Source: Phycisphaerales bacterium (GTDB lineage: Bacteria; Planctomycetota; Phycisphaerae; Phycisphaerales; UBA1924). Taken from it: 64,000 nt of DNA. The stretch's first letter is position 1; every line of letters begins with the position of its first letter. The notes beneath the pieces are model-generated. The model was given only the letters and a program-made list of their open reading frames with translations. It did not search any database and was not told where the DNA came from. The translations under genes were made by a program, and so were the position numbers. The DNA lies in assembly GCA_020850415.1 (NCBI GenBank), contig JADZER010000004.1, forward strand, positions 62,001-126,000, read 5' to 3'. Positions 43,522-52,911 of this stretch are shown piece after piece.

Positions 43522-44856
43522 ATGAACGAGATCTGGGCCCTCGCTCTCAAAGACCTCAAGCTCCTTGTCCGCGACAAGGCGGGGCTGTTCTTTACCTTCT
43601 TCTTCCCCGTGCTCTACGCGATCTTCTTCGGCACGATCTTCGGCGGCATGGGCGGCGGCGGCGGGGGTTCGGGCGAGACCGCGATCGTCGTCGTCGACCA
43701 GGACGGCACCGACGCCTCCCGCGAGTTCGCGGCGGCCCTCGACGCCGACAGCCGCCTGGCGGTCACACCGATGCCCGACCGCGCCGGCGCCGAAGAAGCG
43801 GTCAAGAAGGGCCAGAAGACCGCGTTCATCGTCATCCCCGAGGGGTTCGGCTCGGTGTCGCTGTTCCGGGGCGAGCCGATGAAGCTGATCGTCGGCGTCG
43901 ACCCCTCGCGACAGGCCGAGGGCGGGCTCATCCAGGGCCTCATCACCGCCAAGGCCTACGAGCGGCTCCAGAGCTCGTTCATGAACGCCGACAGCGCCCG
44001 GGAGATGACCCGCGACGCGCTCGACGAGATCGCACAAACCGACGACCTCAACCCGCTCCAGAAGGGAATCCTCAACACCTTCCTCGGCAGCCTCGACACC
44101 TTCCTCGAGCAGGCGCCCGACGCCGGCGTGATCGGCGGGGGCGATGGTGGGGGAGATGACGGGGGTGATGGCGGGGACAGCGCCGGGGGCGGCGCCGCGG
44201 CGTTCAACCCCATCGAGATCGAGTCGGTCGAGCTCCTGGCCGACGAATCGGGCGAGGGGCCGAGCCCGTACGCGATCACCTTCCCGCAGGGGATCATCTG
44301 GGGCATCATGGGGTGCGCCTCGGGCTTCGGCATCTCCCTGGTCACCGAGCGCAACAAGGGCACCCTGACCCGCCTCCGCACCGCCCCGCTCGGGCGAAGC
44401 CGCGTGCTCCTGGGCAAGGGCCTGGCGTGCTTCATGACCACCATCGGCGTGGCGGCGATGCTGCTGGTGATCGCGACCGTGGGGTTCGGGGTGAGGCCCG
44501 GGTCGGTCCCGCTGCTGGCCGTCGCGGTCTTCAGCGTCGCGGTGGCCTTCGTCGGGATCATGATGCTGCTCTCGACCGTCGGCAAGACCGAGGCCGCGGC
44601 CGGGGGGATCGGCTGGGCGGTCATGCTCGTCTTCGCCATGCTCGGCGGGGGGATGCTCCCGCTGGCGTTCATGCCCGCCTGGATGGCCCCCGTGAGCCAC
44701 ATCAGCCCGGTGAAGTGGTCCATCCTGGCGATGGAGGGGGCGATCTGGCGAGGGTTTGCCCCAGCAGACATGGCGCTCCCGTGCGGTATCCTGCTGGCGG
44801 TCGGGCTGATCGGCTTCGCCCTCGGCGCCCGGCTGTTTGACTGGAACGAGCACTGA
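43522..44856 (+). CDS. ABC-2 type exporter permease
   Basis: 444 residues from ATG 43522. The N-terminal helix (~22-42: LFFTFFFPVLYAIFFGTIFG) is followed by a ~240-residue extracytoplasmic region containing Gly/Asp-rich spacers (IGGGDGGGDDGGDGGD). Five more transmembrane helices make up the C-terminal half (IIWGIMGCASGFGISLVTE, FMTTIGVAAMLLVIATVGF, LLAVAVFSVAVAFVGIMML, GIGWAVMLVFAMLGGGMLPL, LPCGILLAVGLIGFAL). This is the ABC2_membrane_3 layout. It pairs with the ATPase just upstream. Confidence 0.92.
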   Translation: MNEIWALALKDLKLLVRDKAGLFFTFFFPVLYAIFFGTIFGGMGGGGGGSGETAIVVVDQDGTDASREFAAALDADSRLAVTPMPDRAGAEEAVKKGQKTAFIVIPEGFGSVSLFRGEPMKLIVGVDPSRQAEGGLIQGLITAKAYERLQSSFMNADSAREMTRDALDEIAQTDDLNPLQKGILNTFLGSLDTFLEQAPDAGVIGGGDGGGDDGGDGGDSAGGGAAAFNPIEIESVELLADESGEGPSPYAITFPQGIIWGIMGCASGFGISLVTERNKGTLTRLRTAPLGRSRVLLGKGLACFMTTIGVAAMLLVIATVGFGVRPGSVPLLAVAVFSVAVAFVGIMMLLSTVGKTEAAAGGIGWAVMLVFAMLGGGMLPLAFMPAWMAPVSHISPVKWSILAMEGAIWRGFAPADMALPCGILLAVGLIGFALGARLFDWNEH

Positions 44857-44859
44857 GCG

Positions 44860-44884
44860 CATCCCGGTCTCGAAGCCCGGGATG
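44860..44884 (+). terminator. Stem-loop just after the exporter operon
   Basis: 8-bp stem CATCCCGG (44860-44867) with CCGGGATG (44877-44884) and a 9-nt loop, 3 bp after the permease stop. There is no T-run, so it may be a weak terminator or an mRNA-stabilising hairpin. Confidence 0.35.
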
Positions 44885-44988
44885 TGAAAACCCTGCAACC
44901 ATCCCCAGATCCGGGGATACAACCTGCCGCGGCGAGAGTCGGTGTGGCCCATCTCGCTGAATACCAGAGAAAGCACGAGGAGCAATCC

Positions 44989-47739
44989 ATGCGCCGGACC
45001 GGAACCACCCTTGCCTTCGCCCTGCTCGCCTGCGTCGGACTTCCCGGCGGGCTGGGCCTCACCCCCGACGCGGCGTTCGCCCAGCGCGCCGGTCAGGCCG
45101 ACGACTTCCCGCCCTTCGACAAGACGATCGAGGGGCTGACCCGGGTGGTCTCGACCGCCGATGGGGCCTCGGGGCTCTACGACCTGTACAAGGACGAGAA
45201 GACCGGCAAGCTGCTGGGCGTCCTGCCGCGGAACTACGACAGCCAGCTGCTGATGATCGCCTGCACGGTCTCCGGGGGCGACTCGCAGGCGGGCGTCATG
45301 GGCCCGACCTACTACGCGAAGTGGCGCCGCTACGACAAGCAGCTCGCGCTGGTGATGCCGAACTTCAATGTCCGGACCACGGGCGACCGTCAGGCCCGCG
45401 ACTCGGTCAACGAGCTGTTCACCGACCGGGTGCTGGTGACGGTGCCGATCGTGACCGAGACCGACGGGCGTCCGGTGATCGACCTGGGCTCGCTGATGAC
45501 CCGCAACGCGGGGAGCTTCTTTGGGTTCAGCGTGTTCGGCGGCTACGGGCCGAGCGTGCGGGGCGTGAACGCGTCGCTGGTGAAGCTGACCAAGGCCAAG
45601 AGCTTCCCGAAGAACTTCGTGGTGGAGTACGAGCTGCCCGAGTCGCAAGGCCAGCTGATCCGGCTGAGCTACTCGGTGGGGGCGCTCGAGGGCACGCCGG
45701 GGTACCAGCCCCGGCAGGCCGACCCCCGCGTGGGCTACTTCTACGACTTCTACCAGGACTACGCCAAGCCCTCGAACGAGGATGTGACGGAGCGGTACAT
45801 CAACCGCTGGTATGTGGAGAAGGCCGACCCGAGCCTGAAGCTCAGCCCGCCCAAGCAGCCGATCGTGTGGTACATCGAGCACACCACGCCGGTGAAGTTC
45901 CGGCGCTATGTGCGCGAGGGCATCGGCCTGTGGAACGAGGCGTTCCGGGATATCGGGATCGACGGGGCGATCGTGGTCTACCAGCAGGACGCCGACACCG
46001 GCGCCCACATGGACAAGGACCCCGAGGACTCGCGGTACAACTTCTTCCGCTGGAACTCGAGCGACCAGAGCTACGCCATCGGGCCGAGCCGGACCAACCC
46101 CGAGACCGGCGAGATCCTCGACGCCGATGTGGTGTGGCACCAGGGCCTGACCCGCTCGGTGCGGAACATGCTCGAGGGGCTCAGCGACGACATCACCGAG
46201 ACCACCTTCACACCCGAGACGCTGGCGTTCTTCGCCGAGCACCCCGACTGGGACCCGCGGGTGCGCCTGGCGCCCCCCGGCGAGCGTGACCGGCGCCAGC
46301 GCGAGCTCGCGCTCGCGGTCGAGGCCGGGGCGGCCGAGCCCTTCGGCGAGCAGGGCCACCCCCTCGCGCCCGAGGCCTTCGACCACACCAACCACGCCTG
46401 CCGCATCGGCAACATGCTCGCGGCCGATCTGTCCCTGTTCGACGCGGCGCTCGCGGGGTCGCTCGTCGAGGAGGGGGATGGCGCCGACCTGCTCGACGGC
46501 ATCCCCGAGGACTACATCGGCCCGATGATCCGGTACATCTCGTGCCACGAGGTCGGGCACTGCCTGGGCCTGCAGCACAACATGGCCGCGTCCACGATCC
46601 GCGAGCTGTCCGATGTCCACTCCGGGCATTTCGAGGGTGCGAGCTCGGGATCGGTGATGGACTACATCGCGGCGAACATCAACTACAAGCTGGGCCCGGA
46701 GCAGGGCCCGTACGCGACGCCGACGGTCGGCCCGTACGACCGCTGGGCCATCGCGTACGGCTACGGGCCGGACAAGGACCTCGAGGCGCTGCTCAAGCGC
46801 TCCGGCGAGCCGGACCTGATCTACCTGAGCCAGATGGAGATGAGCTCGGGCTCCGACCCGCGCAACATGACCTGGGATAACGGGGCCGACAACCTCGACT
46901 TCTGCGAGTCGCGCATCGGCCTGGTCAACGAGCTGCGCGCCAAGCTGATCGGCGACATCGTCGACGACGGCGAGAGCTGGGCGCATGTCCGCCGGCGTTA
47001 CGGCAACCTGCTGGGCACGCAGCTCCAGTGCCTCTCGATCGCCAGCCGCTGGATCGGCGGCACCTTCAGCAACAACGACTTCAAGTCCGAGGGCGGGCGG
47101 GCCGCCATCGAGGATGTCCCCGCCGCCCAGCAGCGCCGGGCGCTCCAGCTCATCATCGGCAACGCGTTCGACGAGCAGGCGTTCGGCCTGACCCCCGACC
47201 TGGTCCGCCACATGGGCAAGGAGTACTGGTGGGACGACGCCGGGGTCGACGAGCTGATGGCCGACCCGAGCTTCACCGTGCACGACATGGTCGGCGGCGT
47301 GCAGGCCGCGGCGCTGTCGATGGTCCTGAACCCGGGCACCCTGCGCCGGGTCTACGACAACGAGTTCCGTACCTCCGGTCAGGGCGACATGCTCACCCTC
47401 GCGGAGGTCGTGGGCGCCGTCTCGGACGCGGTGTGGGACAGCGCCAAGAGCGCCAAGAAGGGCGACTACTCGGCGGGCAGCCCGATGATCTCCAGCTTTG
47501 ACCGGAACCTCCAGCGCGAGCACACCGACAGGCTGATCACGCTGGCGCTCATGGAGCGGACCACCAGCCCGGCGATGCGGACGATCAGCTCGCTGGCGGC
47601 CCAGGAGCTTCGCCGGGTCAACGAGATCGCCGGCAAGGCTCAGAGCGCAGGGCCCGACGCCTACACCAACGCGCACCTGGCCGACATCCAGACGCGGATC
47701 GGCAAGGCCCTCGACGCGGCGTATGTCGTGACTCGCTGA
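44989..47739 (+). CDS. Secreted zinc metalloprotease of the DUF5117/DUF5118 family
   Basis: 916 residues. ATG 44989, with GAGGAG seven bases upstream, starts a signal peptide (~1-28, LALLACVGLPGG). The N-terminal half is a large beta-rich region (YDLYKDEKTGKLLGVLP, LVMPNFNVRTTGD). The metzincin-like motif HEVGHCLGLQHN is at His520-Glu521-His524-His530, and MAASTIREL follows. The C-terminal half has long helices (NELRAKLIGDIVDDGES) of the same family. The substrate is unknown, but secretion and zinc dependence are clear from the sequence. A strong terminator follows. Confidence 0.93.
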   Translation: MRRTGTTLAFALLACVGLPGGLGLTPDAAFAQRAGQADDFPPFDKTIEGLTRVVSTADGASGLYDLYKDEKTGKLLGVLPRNYDSQLLMIACTVSGGDSQAGVMGPTYYAKWRRYDKQLALVMPNFNVRTTGDRQARDSVNELFTDRVLVTVPIVTETDGRPVIDLGSLMTRNAGSFFGFSVFGGYGPSVRGVNASLVKLTKAKSFPKNFVVEYELPESQGQLIRLSYSVGALEGTPGYQPRQADPRVGYFYDFYQDYAKPSNEDVTERYINRWYVEKADPSLKLSPPKQPIVWYIEHTTPVKFRRYVREGIGLWNEAFRDIGIDGAIVVYQQDADTGAHMDKDPEDSRYNFFRWNSSDQSYAIGPSRTNPETGEILDADVVWHQGLTRSVRNMLEGLSDDITETTFTPETLAFFAEHPDWDPRVRLAPPGERDRRQRELALAVEAGAAEPFGEQGHPLAPEAFDHTNHACRIGNMLAADLSLFDAALAGSLVEEGDGADLLDGIPEDYIGPMIRYISCHEVGHCLGLQHNMAASTIRELSDVHSGHFEGASSGSVMDYIAANINYKLGPEQGPYATPTVGPYDRWAIAYGYGPDKDLEALLKRSGEPDLIYLSQMEMSSGSDPRNMTWDNGADNLDFCESRIGLVNELRAKLIGDIVDDGESWAHVRRRYGNLLGTQLQCLSIASRWIGGTFSNNDFKSEGGRAAIEDVPAAQQRRALQLIIGNAFDEQAFGLTPDLVRHMGKEYWWDDAGVDELMADPSFTVHDMVGGVQAAALSMVLNPGTLRRVYDNEFRTSGQGDMLTLAEVVGAVSDAVWDSAKSAKKGDYSAGSPMISSFDRNLQREHTDRLITLALMERTTSPAMRTISSLAAQELRRVNEIAGKAQSAGPDAYTNAHLADIQTRIGKALDAAYVVTR

Positions 47740-47767
47740 TCGGCGTGGACGATGCACCGACCTCGCG

Positions 47768-47804
47768 GACCCGCGGGCCATCCGGCCCGCGGGTCCCTTT
47801 GTTT
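47768..47804 (+). terminator. Strong intrinsic terminator of the metalloprotease gene
   Basis: 12-bp perfect stem (47768-47779 with 47784-47795), loop ATCC, followed by CCTTTGTTT. It lies 29 bp after the stop codon. Confidence 0.85.
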
Positions 47805-48193
47805 GGTCGCGTGCGCCGAGAAAGGTGAACGGGGCGGGGCTCCTGGGTTGTGCCGCCCTTGGCATATGGGGGCGGCGGGTTGCACCTTGGCGTGACCGGT
47901 CACTGGCTCCGTGCCGTGCGTCTGTCGAACGCGCGGGCGGAGTGTGCTGCTGGGTCGGAGTTGTTCCCCGCCCCGTCACCGTGACGGAACGAGTAGGCGG
48001 GCTGATCAGTGCCTCTACCCATGGGGCGCCCGCCCTGGTCTGTGCGCGCGCCGGGGGGTGCGGGCGGGCGTCCGCTCGGCGCAAGTGCTTGTGGGGCCTG
48101 GGGAAAGAAAATCTGCAGGATCTTGCGCCGCGGGGCCGGCCCGGGGCCGGGTTGCGCGCGCGCGGGGGGATATCGCGCCGGTGAGCCCCGCGC
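47805..48193. other. Gene-free stretch with palindromes
   Basis: No coding signature: candidate frames are Cys/Gly-rich with no family resemblance. Two palindromes are present: GTGACCGGTCAC (47892-47903) and CCGTCAC-C-GTGACGG (47973-47987). Both carry GTGAC/GTCAC half-sites. The rest is GC-rich and featureless. Confidence 0.45.
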
Positions 48194-49249
48194 TCACGGG
48201 CCGACGAGGACGCGTCGGCACGCGCGGAGCATGCCCCGGAGCGGCACGCGCAGGACGCCCGGCATGGCGTCGAGCACACGCCCGACGCGCCGGTGCAGGC
48301 GCACGCCGGCCATGCCCTCGTACTCGGTCCGGGTCGCCTCGCATCGTTTGCGGCACGACTCGGTGTGCTCGCGGACGCCGGCGAGCTCCTGCTTGATAGC
48401 GTCCAGCTCGCGCTCGAGGGCGTGGGCCTCGGCGGTCTTCTTGTGCAGGTACTGGAGGGGGATGGGGGTGCCGGTCTCGTCGATCCAGTTGCAGTCGAAG
48501 GCGCGGAGCATGGAGTTGCACCGGCGGGCGAGAGCCTCGAACGAGCGTTCATAGAGGGCGCGGTGGCGTTCGATGATCTGGGCGTAGAGCTGGTCGTGGC
48601 GGGTGACGGCGTCGTGGATCATGGTGTCCTGGCTGTGGCGTCGCCAGAAGAAGAGGGGCTCGGCGACGCGGACGGCGCGGAAGCCGCGAGCGGCGCAGCG
48701 GACCCAGAGCTCCCAGTCCTCATAGCCGCGGGTCATGGTGGCGTCGAAGCCGCCGAGCGTCTCGAAGACGCTGCGCTTGATCAGGCAGGTGACGGGGTGG
48801 AGGTTGGTGATGAGGAGGAGCTCGGGGTCCCATTCGGGGACGCGCCAGGTGCCGTGGGCCCGGTCGGTGAGCGTCTCCTGGCAGTAGGCGTGGCTGACGG
48901 AGGGGTCGGCGGCGAGCTCGATGGCGTCGGCGAGTTTGCGGACAAAATCGGGGGCAATCGTGTCATCGGCGTCGAGGAAAGCGAGGTACTCGGTGCGGGC
49001 CTCGGCGGCGCCGCGGTTGCGGGCGCCGGGCAGACCGGTGTTGGGCTGGTGGATCACCCGCACATGGTCGCCGAACCGCTCGGCGAGCTCGTCGCAGGCC
49101 TGGGGCGTGGTCCCGTCGTCGGAGCCGTCGTCGATGACGACAACGCGGATGTCGGCGTCGGCCTGCTCCAGGGCGCTGCCGACAGCGTCGGCGACGAACC
49201 GGCCGTGGTTGTAGCAGGGGATGACGATGGTGGCGGTGGGCCGGGGCAT
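48194..49249 (-). CDS. GT2 family glycosyltransferase
   Basis: 351 residues from ATG 49249 (MPRPTATIVIPCYNH). GT-A fold: VIPCYNHG, VVVIDDGSDDGT, LPGARNRGA and the metal-binding DxD in LAFLDADDT. A second half has RGYEDWELWVRCAARGFR and an acceptor-binding WRRHSQDTM. The C-terminal ~90 residues are a charged coiled coil (KKTAEAHALERELDAIKQEL...GVREHTESCRKRC) that may tether it to a complex. Probably transfers sugars to a surface polysaccharide or glycoconjugate. Divergent from the MsbA-like exporter. Confidence 0.92.
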   Translation of the reverse strand: MPRPTATIVIPCYNHGRFVADAVGSALEQADADIRVVVIDDGSDDGTTPQACDELAERFGDHVRVIHQPNTGLPGARNRGAAEARTEYLAFLDADDTIAPDFVRKLADAIELAADPSVSHAYCQETLTDRAHGTWRVPEWDPELLLITNLHPVTCLIKRSVFETLGGFDATMTRGYEDWELWVRCAARGFRAVRVAEPLFFWRRHSQDTMIHDAVTRHDQLYAQIIERHRALYERSFEALARRCNSMLRAFDCNWIDETGTPIPLQYLHKKTAEAHALERELDAIKQELAGVREHTESCRKRCEATRTEYEGMAGVRLHRRVGRVLDAMPGVLRVPLRGMLRACRRVLVGP

Positions 49250-49464
49250 GGGGGGCTCAAGCGCAGGAAACCAGCAAAGCAGCAAAGCAGCAAAGCAGGA
49301 AATCCAAGGCACTCCATCCGGGCCATGGTGGCGGGCACGAGGGGTGGGCCGGCTGGAGTCGGGGTCTTGGGTGCGGGGTTCTGGGCTCCGGGGGCCCGTC
49401 CGAGCCTGGTTATACGCTTGGCGGGTGTACCCGGGCCCGCGGGGGTTCAATACTGGTGGACCGT

Positions 49465-51381
49465 ATGGACGCGTTCTGGCTCTTTGCTCGTCGGATGCTC
49501 CGCTACAAGGCGATGATCGTCTGGGCGATGGTATTCGCGGGGCTGAGCGCGGGGGGGCTTGGGGTCGGGCTGGTGTCGATCGCCCCGGTGCTCCGCATCA
49601 TCCTGACGGAGCAGCCCCCGGCGGCATCACCCCCGGCGCCCGAAGGGGAGGCGTCGGCGGGTGCGGCGGGGCAGGCGTCGGCGGGCGTTGAGCCCGGGCT
49701 GGCGGATGTGGTGTTGGCGTACAACGAGAAGGTGCCGGAGTGGGCCGGCTGGGCGCGTGTCCCGCCGGGGGTCATCGACGGGCTGCCGCGGGGGCAGTTC
49801 ACGGCGGTGGTGGTGATCGTGTCGGCGCTCGGGGTGCTGACGCTCGTGGGCGCGGCGGCGAACTTCCTGCACGCGTACCTCTCGCTGACGGTGGTGTACC
49901 GGACGGCGACCAACATCCGGCGGGAGGCGTTCCACCGTGTGGTGCGCCTGCCGCTCAAGACGGTGGTCACGGGGGGCGCCAGCGACCTGGTCAGCCGGAT
50001 CGTGAACGACAGCAACCAGCTGAGCCAGGGGTTCGCCACCCTGCTCTCGCGGACTGTGGCGCAGGCGACCAAGGGGCTGGCGGGTCTCCTGGCGGCGTTC
50101 GTGCTCGGCCCGCTGCTGGTGACCTCGGCGTTGCCGGTGATCATCCTGCTGTATGTGGTGATCCGGCGTCTGGGCAAGAAGATCCGGCGGGCGTCGCGCG
50201 GGGCGCTCAAGAGCCAGGCGGGTCTCTACGCGTCGACCACCGAGGTGCTCCAGGGCCTGCGGGTGGTGAAGGTGTACACCACCGAGCGGTACGAGGCGGG
50301 CCGGTTCCACCGGATCAACAAGCAGTACATGCGGGACATGATGCGGGTGCGCATGGCCCGGGCGCTCTCGAGCCCGTTGGTCGAGGTGCTCACGCTGTTC
50401 GCGCTGGGGCTGCTCAGCGTGATCGCGTCCAAGGCGATCATCGACGGGACGGTCGAGGTCGAGAGCTTCATCGCGACCCTGATCGCGCTGGGCGCCGCCG
50501 GTGCGAGCCTCAAGCCGATCACCGGGCTGATCAACGAGATCCAGGCCTCCAGCGCCGCGGCCCAGCGGCTGGCCGAGCTCATGAACGAGAAGGCCGAGGC
50601 CGGGCACAACACCAAGCTCCCCAAGCTCGCCCGCCACGCCGAGACCGTGGAGTTCGACCGCGTGAGCTTCACCTACCCGGGCGCCAACCGGCCCGCGCTG
50701 CGGGAGGTCTCGCTGCAGATCACGCGCGGCGAGCGGGTGGCGATCGTCGGCCCCAACGGCTGCGGCAAGACGACGCTGCTGGCGCTCGTGCCGCGCCTGT
50801 TCGACCCCGACCCCGCCGAGCCGGGCAGGCCCGGCGGGCGGGTGATGATCGACGGGTGCGACATCCGGGACTACTCGGTGCGGAGTCTCCGCCGGCAGAT
50901 CGGCGTGGTGACGCAGGAGACGGTGATCTTCCACGGCACGATCCGGAGCAACATCGCGTACGGGGCCGAGGGGGCGACGCCGGAGCGGGTGGAGGCGGCG
51001 GCGCGGAAGGCGCGGGCGCACGAGTTCATCAGCCGCCTGCCGCAGCGGTATGAGACGGTGGTGGGCGAGCAGGGTCTGACGCTCTCGGGCGGGCAGCGCC
51101 AGCGGATCGCGATCGCGCGGGCGATCCTGCGGGACCCGGCGATCCTGATCCTCGACGAGGCGACGAGCATGATCGACGGGGAGAGCGAGGCGCGGATCGC
51201 CGAGGCGATCGGGGAGTTCTCGAGCGAGCGGACATGCCTGATCGTGGCCCACCGGCCGAGCACGATCCGGTCGGCCGACCGGATCGTCGTGATGCACGAG
51301 GGGAAGGTGATCGACGAGGGCACGCACGAGACGCTGAGCGAGCGGTGCGAGATCTACAAGCAGCTTTTTGAGAGGCGATGA
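49465..51381 (+). CDS. MsbA-like ABC exporter (permease-ATPase fusion)
   Basis: 638 residues from ATG 49465; a GTG three codons earlier is the alternative. Six transmembrane helices in the N-terminal half, with a Pro/Ala-rich loop (~48-75) after the first. The ATPase half has GPNGCGKTT (Walker A), signature LSGGQRQRIAIARA, Walker B ILILDEATSMID (D-loop SMID instead of SALD) and H-loop VAHRPST. Heterodimer or homodimer formation cannot be told. Lipid-A or polysaccharide-lipid export is typical. Its position next to a glycosyltransferase fits surface-polymer export. Confidence 0.92.
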   Translation: MDAFWLFARRMLRYKAMIVWAMVFAGLSAGGLGVGLVSIAPVLRIILTEQPPAASPPAPEGEASAGAAGQASAGVEPGLADVVLAYNEKVPEWAGWARVPPGVIDGLPRGQFTAVVVIVSALGVLTLVGAAANFLHAYLSLTVVYRTATNIRREAFHRVVRLPLKTVVTGGASDLVSRIVNDSNQLSQGFATLLSRTVAQATKGLAGLLAAFVLGPLLVTSALPVIILLYVVIRRLGKKIRRASRGALKSQAGLYASTTEVLQGLRVVKVYTTERYEAGRFHRINKQYMRDMMRVRMARALSSPLVEVLTLFALGLLSVIASKAIIDGTVEVESFIATLIALGAAGASLKPITGLINEIQASSAAAQRLAELMNEKAEAGHNTKLPKLARHAETVEFDRVSFTYPGANRPALREVSLQITRGERVAIVGPNGCGKTTLLALVPRLFDPDPAEPGRPGGRVMIDGCDIRDYSVRSLRRQIGVVTQETVIFHGTIRSNIAYGAEGATPERVEAAARKARAHEFISRLPQRYETVVGEQGLTLSGGQRQRIAIARAILRDPAILILDEATSMIDGESEARIAEAIGEFSSERTCLIVAHRPSTIRSADRIVVMHEGKVIDEGTHETLSERCEIYKQLFERR

Positions 51382-51384
51382 AAT

Positions 51385-51486
51385 GGAACGCGAAGGGCGC
51401 GAAGGGCGCGAAGAGCGCGAAGAACGCGGAGATCACACCTGATCGACATGTTTCTCTTCGTGTCCTTCGCGACCTTCGCGTTCAAA
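51385..51486. repeat. Inverted repeat of 9-bp GCGAAG units (element 2)
   Basis: Left arm 51385-51430 (GAACGCGAAGGGCGCGAAGG...) and right arm 51451-51486 (...TCCTTCGCGACCTTCGCG) with a 20-bp centre. Same unit type as element 1; starts 3 bp after the MsbA-like stop. Confidence 0.7.
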
Positions 51487-51499
51487 GAAGGGATTGGCA

Positions 51500-51835
51500 A
51501 TGCGCAGGCCGGGATGTGATGAGGACAACCTGCAGATGTCGGATGTCATGTGCGACTTCTGCGGCAACGAGTGGACGCTGGAGCGGCCCATGGTCGAGGG
51601 TCACCACGGGAGCTGCATCTGTGGGCCCTGCCTGACCGTCGCGTACACCGAGCTGGTGGTCGCCAAGGGGGGCGACGCGCCCGCGGGGTACAAGTGCACG
51701 CTGTGCCTGGAGCACCGGGAGGACCCCGGCTGGGCGAGCCCGGCGCGGGAGGCGTGGGTGTGCCGCCGGTGCGTGAAGCAGTCGGCGGGGGTGATGGGCA
51801 AGGACAAGGAGTCGGGTTGGTCGAGGCCGGTGTGA
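51500..51835 (+). CDS. Small double zinc-ribbon protein
   Basis: 111 residues from ATG 51500, with AAGGGA eight bases upstream (a TTG at 51494 is possible). Two four-Cys zinc ribbons: CDFCGNEW...CICGPCLTV, which resembles the ClpX-type zinc-binding domain, and CTLCLEHRED...CRRCVKQ. It has no AAA domain, so it could be an adaptor or anti-adaptor for a protease, but that is speculation. The gene follows the MsbA-like exporter and the inverted-repeat element. Confidence 0.7.
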   Translation: MRRPGCDEDNLQMSDVMCDFCGNEWTLERPMVEGHHGSCICGPCLTVAYTELVVAKGGDAPAGYKCTLCLEHREDPGWASPAREAWVCRRCVKQSAGVMGKDKESGWSRPV

Positions 51836-51965
51836 CGCGAGTCCGCTGGTGTTGATCGATTGGGTGCCATGGTCTGAACGGAGCGCAGCGCAGAGAAGGC
51901 CATGCGGCGGGACCAGGGTCGTGGCCTTCGCTCCTGTCGTCGCTCAGACCACCGCACCCGGGTTG

Positions 51966-52760
51966 CTACACCCACCCCATCCCCCGCCAGATCGCGACGG
52001 TCGGCGGGATGATGTTGGCCTCGCCCTCGCGCGCGATGAACTCCGGCAGCGCCGCGACGGGCACGAGCCGGGTCGAGCCGTACTCCCACGAGCCGGATTC
52101 CATCGCCCGCTCGGCGCCCTCGCGCAGGCGCACGCGGACGATGACATCGACGCTGGGGGTGTTGGGGTCGATGGTCAGGCCGAGCGCATCGCCGGGGCCG
52201 GGCGGCTCGAGCAGCTCGCCGCGGCGGGAGCCGTCGACCAGGCCGGTGAGGCCGAGTTCCTCTTCGGTCTCGAGGAGGAGCTGGGCGTAGATGTCTGGCG
52301 ATTCGAGCCCGCCGCCGGGGGCGTGCTCCCACATGTGGGGGTAGATGAAGGTGCTCGCCCCGCGCTTGCCGAGCACGACGGCCTCGTTGCCACGCCCATC
52401 GCGAGCCGTCACGACGCCGGTCACCGCGAGGTGGTAGATGTCGTGCGCGGGATCGGCGGTTGCGGGGTCGTGGCGCTGCATGGCGTAGCGCTGGTAGGTG
52501 TCGTGGCGGGCGGTGATCTGGGGAGGGATGAGGCTGGGAGAAGAAAGGGGGGGCCCACAGTGCCCCGCCCCGGAGTGGGACATGTACCGGAGGATCGGGC
52601 CGTTGAAGAGGCGCGGGTTGGCGGCGGCGGCGTGGCGCCAGCGGTCCAGCATGTCGGGCGTCGCGGGCGGCGGGGCGCCGGGCCGGATGTCGATGGTGAT
52701 GTCGGCGAGCGAGCGGCCGAGGGGGATGAAGAGCGCGGGCTGGAGGGGGCGGCCGGTCAC
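51966..52760 (-). CDS. Nudix-like hydrolase domain protein
   Basis: 264 residues from ATG 52760. The C-terminal half has a Nudix-like box: HAPGGGLESPDIYAQLLLETEEELGL, where GGGLE and the ETEEELG helix match the consensus, but the REUXEE Arg is Leu. Metal-binding Glu residues are largely kept. The first ~90 residues (LFIPLGRSLADITIDIRPGAPPP) form a separate domain of unknown fold. Nucleoside-diphosphate-linked substrates are typical of the family; here activity is uncertain. Confidence 0.72.
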   Translation of the reverse strand: MTGRPLQPALFIPLGRSLADITIDIRPGAPPPATPDMLDRWRHAAAANPRLFNGPILRYMSHSGAGHCGPPLSSPSLIPPQITARHDTYQRYAMQRHDPATADPAHDIYHLAVTGVVTARDGRGNEAVVLGKRGASTFIYPHMWEHAPGGGLESPDIYAQLLLETEEELGLTGLVDGSRRGELLEPPGPGDALGLTIDPNTPSVDVIVRVRLREGAERAMESGSWEYGSTRLVPVAALPEFIAREGEANIIPPTVAIWRGMGWV

Positions 52761-52800
52761 GCGTAGTGCTCGAGGGCGATTGGGGCCGGTGGTTGTGTGC

Positions 52801-52819
52801 CACGGCTCTGTGAGCCGTG
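52801..52819. repeat. Short perfect hairpin
   Basis: Stem CACGGCTC (52801-52808) and GAGCCGTG (52812-52819) with a TGT loop, in the gap between the YbaB and Nudix-like genes. The same phrase type recurs at 58368-58401 in different form. Confidence 0.4.
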
Positions 52820-52911
52820 CGGCGCCTCGGCGTGCTCTTGCCGGGCCTCAGCCCTCGGCGCCATCGCACGGCCGGCACGGCCGCGGCACACAGGTCCGAC
52901 CGCGCATTCGC

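Noticed and set aside
47825-48184. Plus-strand frame of ~119 residues in the gene-free stretch
   Set aside because: Cys/Gly/Arg-rich, no family pattern, no ribosome site, and competing frames of equal quality exist.
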